A stretch of 6,721 bases of DNA from an uncultured Sphingomonadaceae bacterium. Lineage in GTDB: Bacteria; Pseudomonadota; Alphaproteobacteria; Sphingomonadales; Sphingomonadaceae. The notes below the pieces were generated by a model. That model worked only from the letters and a program-made list of their open reading frames with translations. It was not told the origin of the DNA and searched no databases. Shown piece by piece: positions 1 to 5,657 of this stretch (positions are counted from its first letter, which is position 1; each line of letters starts with the position of its first letter). A program made the position numbers and the translations under genes. The DNA lies in NCBI GenBank assembly GCA_938016505.1, contig CALLWN010000122.1, positions 1-6,721 on the forward strand, in the 5' to 3' direction.

Positions 1-567
1 CCGGGCGCCCCACGCTTCATCATCGACCCGCTCGATGGCACCACCAACTTCCTCCATGGCATCCCCCATTTCGCCATCTCGATCGCAGCCGAGCATGACG
101 GGGTGGTCAAGGCGGGGCTGGTCTACCAGCCACTCACCGACGAGAGCTTCTGGGCCGAACAGGGCAGGGGGGCCTGGCTGCAGAATGCCAGGCTCCGGGT
201 GTCCGGACGGCGGAGCCTCGAGGACTGTGTCATGGCAACGGGGATTCCGTACCGCGGCCACGGCGACCAGGCCCAGTTCGAGGCGATCCTCGGCCGCGTC
301 ATCCCGGAAGTGGCTGGCGTGCGGCGGTTCGGCGCGGCGAGTCTCGACCTCGCCTGGGTCGCCGCCGGCCGGTTCGACGGCTTCTGGGAACAGGGCCTTT
401 CGGAATGGGACGTGGCGGCTGGGATCCTGCTCGTGCGGGAGGCCGGCGGGTTCGTCTCCGACTTCCGGGGTGGCGACAGGATGATCGAGCGGCGCGAGAT
501 CATCGCCGGCACGGATGCGACCCACTCGCGCCTCCATCGCCTGGTCGCTGGCGCGCTTCGCGGCTAG
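1..567 (+). CDS. suhB: Inositol monophosphatase family protein (SuhB-like), 5'-truncated
   Basis: The reading frame is open from the first base to TAG at 565-567 and gives the last 188 residues. Family members run to about 265 residues, so roughly 75 N-terminal residues, including the usual GEES metal-binding segment, lie upstream. The metal-binding motif IDPLDGTTNF is at visible residues 8-17 (Asp9 and Asp12 are the expected Mg2+ ligands). The second family motif, WDVAAG followed by LLVREAGG, is at 136-150, with Asp137 the third expected ligand. The stretch around RRFGAASLDLAWVAAGRFDG (109-127) aligns closely with E. coli SuhB. The family is cytoplasmic, Mg2+-dependent and hydrolyses inositol phosphates or related sugar and nucleotide phosphates; true substrates in alphaproteobacteria are often unknown. 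The suhB symbol is a closest-family assignment, because the sequence cannot fix the substrate. It lies 77 bp upstream of nuoA on the same strand, with no visible functional link to complex I. Confidence 0.9.
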   Translation, partial: PGAPRFIIDPLDGTTNFLHGIPHFAISIAAEHDGVVKAGLVYQPLTDESFWAEQGRGAWLQNARLRVSGRRSLEDCVMATGIPYRGHGDQAQFEAILGRVIPEVAGVRRFGAASLDLAWVAAGRFDGFWEQGLSEWDVAAGILLVREAGGFVSDFRGGDRMIERREIIAGTDATHSRLHRLVAGALRG

Positions 568-583
568 CTCCGCGCATGGCTGC

Positions 584-598
584 CGCGACGCCGTCGCG
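584..598 (+). terminator. Weak candidate terminator/attenuator hairpin after the phosphatase gene
   Basis: CGCGAC (584-589), loop GCC, GTCGCG (593-598) is a perfect 6-bp GC-rich stem with a 3-nt loop, located 17 nt after the phosphatase stop codon. It is followed by CCTTGCC rather than a T-run, so it does not meet the usual intrinsic-terminator pattern. Short GC stems also arise by chance in DNA of this composition. Confidence 0.18.
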
Positions 599-625
599 CC
601 TTGCCGCATCGCACCCTCAGGCCTA

Positions 626-637
626 GAGGGAACGGGA
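626..637 (+). promoter_or_regulatory. Ribosome-binding region of nuoA
   Basis: GAGGGA (626-631) is the better Shine-Dalgarno match but lies 13 nt before the nuoA ATG, longer than usual. ACGGGA (632-637) is at normal spacing (7 nt) but a weaker match. GAGGG also pairs with CCCTC at 614-618, so the site could be partly hidden in a small stem. The start at 645 is supported by the NuoA protein alignment whichever site is used. Confidence 0.4.
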
Positions 638-644
638 TATTGCC

Positions 645-1040
645 ATGCCTGACGTGACCGAGACCGCCCTCGAGTATCTTCCCATTCTCCTGTTTCTCGG
701 GGTGGCGATTGCATTTGCCGTCATTTTCGTCGGTGCGCCGATCCTGATTTCCAAGATTGCCGGGACATCAAAACCCTATGGCGACAAGCTGACGGAGTAT
801 GAGAGCGGCTTTCCGGCTTTTGCATCTTCCCGCGGGCGGTTCGATGTCCGCTTCTATCTGGTCTCAATCCTGTTCATCATCTTCGACCTCGAGGTTGCCT
901 TCCTCTTCCCCTGGGCTGTCAGCCTCGCTCACATGGGCGGGGATCTCGTCTTCGCCTGGGTGTCGATGATGGTCTTCCTCGGCCTTCTCACCATCGGCTT
1001 CGTCTATGAATGGAAAAAGGGAGCGCTGGATTGGGAATGA
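645..1040 (+). CDS. nuoA: NADH-quinone oxidoreductase subunit A (NuoA, ND3 homologue)
   Basis: A 131-residue inner-membrane subunit of respiratory complex I, of normal family length. Three hydrophobic segments are visible at about residues 12-35, 70-92 and 101-123. The long loop between the first two carries the ND3/NuoA signature YESGFPAF (52-59), which in known structures lies close to the quinone channel and NuoD. The next signature, [25 protein letters not shown] (about 66-90), is characteristic and keeps the conserved acidic pair Asp81/Glu83. The C-terminus WKKGALDWE is also typical. Residue 54 is Ser where mitochondrial ND3 and, from memory, many alphaproteobacterial NuoA proteins have Cys; E. 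coli NuoA also has Ser. It is the first gene of the nuo operon, and its stop codon overlaps the nuoB start as ATGA. Confidence 0.97.
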   Translation: MPDVTETALEYLPILLFLGVAIAFAVIFVGAPILISKIAGTSKPYGDKLTEYESGFPAFASSRGRFDVRFYLVSILFIIFDLEVAFLFPWAVSLAHMGGDLVFAWVSMMVFLGLLTIGFVYEWKKGALDWE

Positions 1041-1582
1041 CTGACGCGCTCGCCGTTCCGCCGTCTGCCCGGCCCGATCCGGAGCTGGAAGCCAGGGTCT
1101 TCCAGCCCATGGCGCGCGATTATGCGAACCAGGGGTTTGTTCTTGCAAGCCTCGAGGATGTCGCGACCTGGGCGCGGACGGGGTCCCTGTGGTGGATGAC
1201 CTTTGGGCTTGCCTGCTGCGCGGTCGAGATGATGCACACCAACATGCCGCGCTTCGACATGGAGCGGTTTGGCGTGGCACCACGCGCCTCCCCGCGCCAG
1301 TCCGACCTGATGATCGTTGCTGGCACGCTGTGCAACAAGATGGCGCCCGCGCTTCGTCGGGTCTATGACCAGATGCCCGAGCCGCGCTACGTGATCTCGA
1401 TGGGCAGCTGCGCCAACGGCGGCGGCTATTATCATTACAGTTATTCAGTGGTCCGCGGTTGCGACCGGATCGTCCCTGTCGACATCTATGTGCCCGGATG
1501 CCCGCCGACTGCCGAGGCGCTGCTCTACGGGATCATGGCGCTGCAGCGGAAAATCCGCCGCACCGGAAGCTTCGAGCGCTAG
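1037..1582 (+). CDS. nuoB: NADH-quinone oxidoreductase subunit B (NuoB, cluster N2 subunit)
   Basis: A 181-residue peripheral-arm subunit (PSST homologue) that carries the last [4Fe-4S] cluster, N2, which passes electrons to quinone. All four expected ligands are present: adjacent Cys60-Cys61 in [12 protein letters not shown], Cys125 in [19 protein letters not shown], and Cys155 in [15 protein letters not shown]. The start at 1037 overlaps the nuoA stop as ATGA. An in-frame ATG at 1010 would add nine residues inside the nuoA tail and is less likely, because the ATGA coupling is typical of this operon type. The C-terminus ends soon after the conserved [10 protein letters not shown]. With NuoC and NuoD it forms the quinone-reducing connecting module. 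Confidence 0.97.
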   Translation: MTDALAVPPSARPDPELEARVFQPMARDYANQGFVLASLEDVATWARTGSLWWMTFGLACCAVEMMHTNMPRFDMERFGVAPRASPRQSDLMIVAGTLCNKMAPALRRVYDQMPEPRYVISMGSCANGGGYYHYSYSVVRGCDRIVPVDIYVPGCPPTAEALLYGIMALQRKIRRTGSFER

Positions 1583-1584
1583 CG

Positions 1585-2196
1585 ATGGCCGGGCATCTGC
1601 CAGTCGTCCCGGTTCCCGCCGGGCTTGCCGACCGGGCTGCGGCCCTGCTCGACCCGCACCTGCTCGAGGCCCGCGATTCAGCGGAGGAACTGACGCTGCT
1701 CGTGACCCGCGACGCCGTGGCCGAGGTTCTTGCGAGGCTCAGGGACGCCCCCGACATCGCCATGGAGCAGCTGGTGGACATCAGCGGTGTCGACTGGCCC
1801 GACCGCCCCGAGCGGTTCGAGGTCAACTACCATCTGCTGTCGCTGCGTCACAATCTTCGACTGCGGGTCAAGCTGACCACCGATGAAGTGACCCCCGTGC
1901 CCTCGGTCACGGCGCTGTTTCCGGTTGCCGGGTGGTACGAGCGAGAAGTCTTCGACATGTTCGGCGTGCTGTTCGAGGGTAATCCTGATCTACGGCGGAT
2001 CCTGACCGACTACGGCTTTGAAGGGCATCCATTCCGCAAGGATTTCCCACTGACCGGCCATGTCGAGCTACGCTATTCTGAGGCCGAGCAGCGGATCGTC
2101 CGCGAGCGGGTGTCGCTCAGGCAGGATTTCCGCAACTTCGATTTCCTCTCGCCGTGGGAGGGGATGCTTCCCGGCGACGAAAAGGCCAACACATGA
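1585..2196 (+). CDS. nuoC: NADH-quinone oxidoreductase subunit C (NuoC, 30-kDa subunit)
   Basis: A 203-residue peripheral-arm subunit that binds no cofactor and packs against NuoD. The complex I 30-kDa signature is clear at about residues 117-156: [12 protein letters not shown], then [20 protein letters not shown]. The usual C-terminal FDFLSPWEG is at 185-193. NuoC is separate from NuoD, unlike the fused NuoCD of E. coli, which fits an alphaproteobacterium. The ATG at 1585 was chosen because it follows the nuoB stop by 2 nt and gives the family length; the longer open frame back to 1459 lies wholly within nuoB. The N-terminal 15 residues are Pro/Val-rich and not recognisably conserved. Its stop overlaps the nuoD start as ATGA. 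Confidence 0.95.
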   Translation: MAGHLPVVPVPAGLADRAAALLDPHLLEARDSAEELTLLVTRDAVAEVLARLRDAPDIAMEQLVDISGVDWPDRPERFEVNYHLLSLRHNLRLRVKLTTDEVTPVPSVTALFPVAGWYEREVFDMFGVLFEGNPDLRRILTDYGFEGHPFRKDFPLTGHVELRYSEAEQRIVRERVSLRQDFRNFDFLSPWEGMLPGDEKANT

Positions 2197-3440
2197 CCGA
2201 ACTCAGGACGGGGACGCGGACTGTCACGCTTGGAACGCCCGATCCGGGGCTGCCATCTGGTGCGGTCCACGAGAATTACATGATCAACTTCGGGCCGCAG
2301 CACCCGGCTGCTCATGGTGTCCTCCGGCTTGTGCTCGAGCTCGACGGGGAGGTTATCGAGCGGGTCGACCCGCATATCGGCCTTCTCCATCGCGGCACCG
2401 AGAAGCTGTGCGAATACAAGACCTATCTCCAGGCGCTCCCCTACATGGACCGCCTCGACTATTGCTCGCCGATGTCGATGGAGCACAGCTATGTGCTCGC
2501 GATCGAGAAGCTGCTCGGCCTTGAGGTGCCGCCGCGGGCGCAGTGGCTGCGCCTGCTCTGGGCCGAGATCATGCGGATTTCGAACCACATCCTCAACACC
2601 ACGACCCACGCAATGGACGTGGGCGCGCTGACCCCCATTCTCTGGCTGTTCACCGAGCGCGAGCGCATCTACGATTTCTCGGAGGCCGTCTCTGGCGCGC
2701 GGATGCACGCCGCCTGGTTCCGGCCAGGCGGAGTCCACCAGGACATGCCCGAGGGTCTTGCGGGCGAGATCCGCGCCTTTGCCGAGCGGCTTCCCAAGGC
2801 GCTTGACGACATGATGGATCTCGTCGGCGGCAACCGGATCTTCAAGCAGCGCAACGTCGACATCGGACGGATTTCTGCGAAAGACGCGCTTGGCTGGGGC
2901 TTTTCGGGGCCCTGTCTGCGCGCCTCGGGCATCCCATGGGATCTCAGGAAGGCCCAGCCCTACGAGACCTACGCGCAGGTGGAGTTCGACGTGCCGGTGG
3001 GCAAGAACGGCGACTGCTACGACCGCTTCATGGTCCGCATCGAGGAAATGCGGCAGTCGGTCCGAATCATCCACCAGGCGCTCGACCGGCTCGAGACGCT
3101 GGAGGGCGAGCCGGTTCTGTCTGACGACCGCAAGGTGGTACCGCCGCGCCGGGGCGAGATGAAGCGCTCGATGGAAGCGCTCATCCACCATTTCAAGCTC
3201 TACACCGAGGGTTTTCATGTGCCCGCCGGCGAAGTCTATGTGGCAACCGAGAGCCCCAAGGGCGAATTCGGCATCCACCTCGTGGCCGACGGCACCAACC
3301 GGCCCTACCGCTGTCACATCCGGGCAACCGGCATGGCGCATCTTCAGGCCATGGACTTTCTCTGCCGCGGCCACATGCTCGCCGACGCGCCGGCCATCCT
3401 CGGCAGCCTCGACATCGTCTTCGGGGAGGTGGACCGGTGA
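2193..3440 (+). CDS. nuoD: NADH-quinone oxidoreductase subunit D (NuoD, 49-kDa subunit)
   Basis: A 415-residue peripheral-arm subunit that forms most of the quinone head-group pocket with NuoB. It is descended from [NiFe]-hydrogenase large subunits but lacks their metal-binding cysteine pairs. The family start [20 protein letters not shown] is at about 31-50. By alignment with Thermus Nqo4, the quinone-site residues His38 and Tyr87 correspond here to His41 and Tyr90 (in DRLDY). Other conserved blocks are [42 protein letters not shown], the [20 protein letters not shown] block, and the C-terminal [15 protein letters not shown]. The start at 2193 overlaps the nuoC stop (ATGA) and has AAAAGG at 2180-2185, 7 nt upstream. 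The 3' end encodes GEVDR with a GGGGAGGT that doubles as the ribosome-binding site of the next ORF. Confidence 0.97.
   Translation: MTELRTGTRTVTLGTPDPGLPSGAVHENYMINFGPQHPAAHGVLRLVLELDGEVIERVDPHIGLLHRGTEKLCEYKTYLQALPYMDRLDYCSPMSMEHSYVLAIEKLLGLEVPPRAQWLRLLWAEIMRISNHILNTTTHAMDVGALTPILWLFTERERIYDFSEAVSGARMHAAWFRPGGVHQDMPEGLAGEIRAFAERLPKALDDMMDLVGGNRIFKQRNVDIGRISAKDALGWGFSGPCLRASGIPWDLRKAQPYETYAQVEFDVPVGKNGDCYDRFMVRIEEMRQSVRIIHQALDRLETLEGEPVLSDDRKVVPPRRGEMKRSMEALIHHFKLYTEGFHVPAGEVYVATESPKGEFGIHLVADGTNRPYRCHIRATGMAHLQAMDFLCRGHMLADAPAILGSLDIVFGEVDR
3423..3430 (+). promoter_or_regulatory. Strong Shine-Dalgarno inside the nuoD tail, for the small ORF
   Basis: GGGGAGGT contains GGAGGT, a full match to the anti-Shine-Dalgarno core, 6 nt before GTG at 3437. 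It lies within the codons for the conserved NuoD end FGEVDR, so part of the match is imposed by protein sequence. It is the best ribosome-binding match at any junction in the window and supports translation of the 83-codon ORF from GTG. Confidence 0.65.
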
Positions 3441-3688
3441 ACAGCCTCGAGCGCTGGTATCGGTGGGCCACGGAGCCGCGCGTGCACTGGGGCATGTGGG
3501 GCACGCGCTTCATGTTGCCGGCAATCCCGCTGCTCGTTCTCGGCTTTGCTCTGATGGCCCGCGACGTTCGTTTCCCGGGTGCTGTCGTCGTGGGGGCAGC
3601 GACTTTGTGGGCTGCCACATTTGTCGCTTTGGGACTTCGGGATACACTTTCAGCTTTGGCAGCCTTGTGGCGGAAGACCTTCGGATGA
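3437..3688 (+). CDS. Small two-helix membrane protein of unknown function inserted between nuoD and nuoE
   Basis: An 83-residue protein starting at GTG, which overlaps the nuoD stop as GTGA and follows a strong Shine-Dalgarno (3423-3430). I do not recognise the family. The N-terminal 24 residues are Trp/Arg-rich ([20 protein letters not shown]). Two hydrophobic stretches follow, about residues 25-41 and 47-67, joined by a short charged turn (ARDVRF), then an amphipathic tail ending WRKTFG. This suggests a small hairpin-like inner-membrane protein. No cysteine or metal-binding motif is visible. Its position suggests co-expression with complex I, so an accessory subunit or assembly factor is possible, but that is inference from location only. 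Alphaproteobacterial nuo operons are known to carry unidentified ORFs between canonical genes. The second half uses more A/T-ending codons (gct, ttg, ttt, aca, gga) than its neighbours. Its stop overlaps the ATG at 3685. Confidence 0.75.
   Translation: MNSLERWYRWATEPRVHWGMWGTRFMLPAIPLLVLGFALMARDVRFPGAVVVGAATLWAATFVALGLRDTLSALAALWRKTFG
3669..3677 (+). promoter_or_regulatory. Ribosome-binding site for the ATG at 3685
   Basis: GGCGGAAGA ends 7 nt before the ATG at 3685. It is a better Shine-Dalgarno than anything in front of the nuoE ATG at 3748, where only a run of G residues (3735-3739) is visible. This suggests that ribosomes enter at 3685 and re-initiate at 3748. Confidence 0.4.
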
Positions 3689-3744
3689 GTGATGCGCATG
3701 TCCCTCCGGTGCCTGAAACTCGGCGCGGGCTGGTCGGGGCCTGA
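3685..3744 (+). CDS. 19-codon ORF in frame with nuoE: possible leader or detached nuoE N-terminus
   Basis: ATG at 3685 overlaps the preceding stop as ATGA and opens a 19-residue frame, [19 protein letters not shown], ending with TGA at 3742-3744. The nuoE ATG follows one codon later in the same frame. The peptide has no transmembrane or signal character. From memory, some sphingomonad NuoE proteins start with a similar short acidic/proline segment ending in ETR before the FxWT motif, so this may be the ancestral NuoE N-terminus separated by a stop. Alternatives are a leader ORF that couples translation into nuoE, or a base error at the stop. A free 19-residue functional product is the least likely reading. 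Confidence 0.35.
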   Translation: MSDAHVPPVPETRRGLVGA

Positions 3745-3747
3745 GCG

Positions 3748-4344
3748 ATGACATCGAACTTTGCCAACTTCACATGGACTGACGCCAATGCCGCCGAAGC
3801 GCAGCGCATCATCGCGCGTTATCCCAAGGGGCGCGAGCATTCCGCGATCATGCCGCTCCTCTGGCTCGCGCAATATCAGATGCGCGAGCAGACGGGCGTC
3901 GCCTGGCTGCCGCTCCCAGTGATCGAATATGTCGCGGCCCAGATCGGAATGCCAAAGATACGGGCGCTCGAGGTCGCGACCTTCTACACCATGTACAATC
4001 TGAAGCCGATCGGCCGCTTCCATGTGCAGGTGTGCGGCACCACGCCCTGCTGGCTGCGCGGCTCCGACGAGGTGTTCCGCGCCTGTGCAGACCGTGGCCT
4101 GAAGAAAGGGGAAACCACGGCCGATGGCCTGTTCACCCTCTCCGAGGTGGAGTGCCTCGGCGCCTGCGCCAATGCGCCCATGGTGCAGGTGAACGACGAC
4201 AACTACGAGGACCTGACCTACGAGACGATGCTGACGATTCTGGATGAGTTGATCGCGGGCCGCACGCCGAAGCCGGGCAGCCAGATCGGCCGCACCGCTT
4301 CCTGCCCCGAGGGCGGACCGACGACCCTGAAAGAGATGGCCTGA
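3748..4344 (+). CDS. nuoE: NADH-quinone oxidoreductase subunit E (NuoE, 24-kDa subunit, cluster N1a)
   Basis: A 198-residue thioredoxin-fold [2Fe-2S] subunit of the NADH dehydrogenase module. The N1a ligands are Cys96 and Cys101 (CGTTPC), and Cys136 and Cys140 (ECLGAC). Other family landmarks are the helical N-terminus with [18 protein letters not shown] (about 21-38), [23 protein letters not shown] (about 75-97) and [15 protein letters not shown] (143-157). The C-terminal tail, containing [11 protein letters not shown], is as in alphaproteobacteria. It is a little shorter than some alphaproteobacterial homologues. The ATG at 3748 is the first start after the in-frame TGA at 3742-3744; whether the 19 codons upstream once belonged to this gene is open. 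The stop shares one base with the nuoF start (TGATG). It works with NuoF; N1a sits beside FMN. Confidence 0.95.
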   Translation: MTSNFANFTWTDANAAEAQRIIARYPKGREHSAIMPLLWLAQYQMREQTGVAWLPLPVIEYVAAQIGMPKIRALEVATFYTMYNLKPIGRFHVQVCGTTPCWLRGSDEVFRACADRGLKKGETTADGLFTLSEVECLGACANAPMVQVNDDNYEDLTYETMLTILDELIAGRTPKPGSQIGRTASCPEGGPTTLKEMA

Positions 4345-5654
4345 TGCTCGCCGACGCCGACCGGATCTTCACCAACCTTTACGGCTTCAAGCCCTGGGGA
4401 ATCACCCACGCGATTTCGCGGGGCGACTGGGTGGACACTCGCACGTTGATGGCGATCGGCCAGGACGCGATCATTGCCGCGATCAAAGAATCGGGCCTGC
4501 GCGGGCGTGGCGGCGCCGGCTTCCCGACCGGCATGAAGTGGAGCTTCATGCCCAAGGAGCCGAAGCCCGATCGGCCGAACTTCCTAGTGGTGAACGCCGA
4601 CGAATCCGAGCCCGGAAGCTGCAAGGACCGCGAGATCATCCGTCACGAGCCGCACAAGCTGATCGAGGGCGCGCTTCTTGCGGGCTTCGCGATGCGCGCG
4701 CGCGCGGCCTACATCTACATCCGCGGGGAATATGTCCGCGAAGCGCAGATCCTGTTCGCCGCGGTGGAGGAAGCCTATCACAAGGGGTTCCTCGGCAAGA
4801 ATGCCTGCGGCACGGGCTATGAGTTCGATGTGTTCGTGCACCGCGGCGCGGGCGCCTACATCTGCGGCGAGGAAACCGCGATGCTCGAGAGCTTGGAGGG
4901 CAAGAAGGGCCAGCCGCGCCTCAAACCACCGTTTCCCGCCGGAGCCGGCCTCTATGGCTGCCCGACCACGGTCAACAATGTCGAGTCGATCGCGGTTGTC
5001 CCCACCATCCTGCGCCGTGGCGCCAACTGGTTCTCCGCAATCGGTCGGCCGAACAATGTGGGCACCAAGCTGTTCCAGATTTCGGGCCATGTGAACCGGC
5101 CTTGCGTTGTGGAAGAGGCGATGGGGATCCCGTTCCGCACCCTGATCGAGGACCATTGCGGCGGCGTCCGCGGCGGCTGGGACAATCTCCTCGCCGTCAT
5201 CCCCGGCGGCTCATCCGTGCCGCTGGTGCCTGCCGAGCAGATCATGGACGCGCCGATGGATTTCGATGGCCTCAAGGAGCTGAAGTCGGGCCTCGGCACG
5301 GCCGCCGTGATCGTCATGGACAAGTCCACCGACATCGTGAAGGCGATCGCGCGGCTGTCCTATTTCTACAAGCATGAGAGTTGCGGCCAGTGCACGCCCT
5401 GCCGAGAGGGGACGGGGTGGATGTGGCGGGTGATGGAGCGGCTGGTGACGGGCGATGCCGCGCCCCACGAGATCGACCTGCTGCTCGAAGTGACGACCCA
5501 GGTTGAAGGGCACACCATCTGCGCACTCGGCGATGCTGCCGCCTGGCCGATCCAGGGCCTGATCCGTCACTTCCGCCCCGAGATCGAGCGGCGCATCGCG
5601 CGGCGCCGGGGGTTCGTGCAGGTGCCCGAGGCCCTGCCGCAGGCGGCGGAGTAA
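4344..5654 (+). CDS. nuoF: NADH-quinone oxidoreductase subunit F (NuoF, 51-kDa, NADH/FMN/N3)
   Basis: A 436-residue catalytic subunit that binds NADH and FMN and holds the [4Fe-4S] cluster N3. The glycine-rich nucleotide-binding loop [13 protein letters not shown] is at 54-66 and [17 protein letters not shown] at 82-98. The stretch [19 protein letters not shown] (168-186) is the third signature. N3 ligands are Cys347, Cys350 and Cys353 ([15 protein letters not shown]), with Cys393 in [13 protein letters not shown]. The length is normal for the family and the C-terminus is a variable tail. Translation starts at ATG 4344, overlapping the nuoE stop by one base, with AAAGAG at 4330-4335 as a modest ribosome-binding site. 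It accepts hydride from NADH on FMN and passes electrons to the Fe-S chain in NuoF and NuoG. Confidence 0.97.
   Translation: MLADADRIFTNLYGFKPWGITHAISRGDWVDTRTLMAIGQDAIIAAIKESGLRGRGGAGFPTGMKWSFMPKEPKPDRPNFLVVNADESEPGSCKDREIIRHEPHKLIEGALLAGFAMRARAAYIYIRGEYVREAQILFAAVEEAYHKGFLGKNACGTGYEFDVFVHRGAGAYICGEETAMLESLEGKKGQPRLKPPFPAGAGLYGCPTTVNNVESIAVVPTILRRGANWFSAIGRPNNVGTKLFQISGHVNRPCVVEEAMGIPFRTLIEDHCGGVRGGWDNLLAVIPGGSSVPLVPAEQIMDAPMDFDGLKELKSGLGTAAVIVMDKSTDIVKAIARLSYFYKHESCGQCTPCREGTGWMWRVMERLVTGDAAPHEIDLLLEVTTQVEGHTICALGDAAAWPIQGLIRHFRPEIERRIARRRGFVQVPEALPQAAE
5645..5651 (+). promoter_or_regulatory. Ribosome-binding site that fixes the nuoG GTG start
   Basis: GGCGGAG lies 6 nt before GTG at 5658, at the end of nuoF. 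The next in-frame ATG is at 5715, which would remove the first strand of the ferredoxin-like domain. The site therefore supports the GTG start. Confidence 0.6.
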
Positions 5655-5657
5655 CCC

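Larger units (their letters stand above)
568..644 (+). other. Intergenic gap between the phosphatase gene and nuoA, with small hairpins
   Basis: This 77-bp gap is the only non-coding stretch of any size and is where a nuo operon leader would be expected. Three short GC-rich inverted repeats are visible. One (CGCGG 559-563 with CCGCG 570-574) overlaps the phosphatase stop codon. The second (584-598) has a 6-bp stem and 3-nt loop. The third (CCCTC 614-618 with GAGGG 626-630) lies just upstream of nuoA. I see no convincing -35/-10 pair. The nuo promoter may therefore lie further upstream within the phosphatase gene, be of a type not evident by eye, or the two genes may be co-transcribed. Confidence 0.5.

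Noticed and set aside
1010..1036. Earlier in-frame ATG for nuoB
   Set aside because: It would add nine residues encoded inside the nuoA tail. ATG 1037 gives the ATGA overlap and a normal NuoB length.
1459..1584. Upstream extension of the nuoC frame
   Set aside because: The extra 42 codons lie entirely inside the conserved nuoB C-terminus and do not resemble NuoC.
2073..3374. A 433-codon open frame on the - strand opposite nuoD
   Set aside because: It is the antisense shadow of a clearly conserved nuoD gene. GC-rich codon bias keeps the opposite frame free of stops. The translation shows no recognisable domain and is rich in His/Arg/Ala/Leu, as expected for such shadows.
4692..4706. Alternating purine-pyrimidine (CG) tract that could form Z-DNA
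   Set aside because: It simply encodes MRARA in the conserved NuoF segment [14 protein letters not shown] with the preferred cgc/gcg codons; no further signal is nearby.
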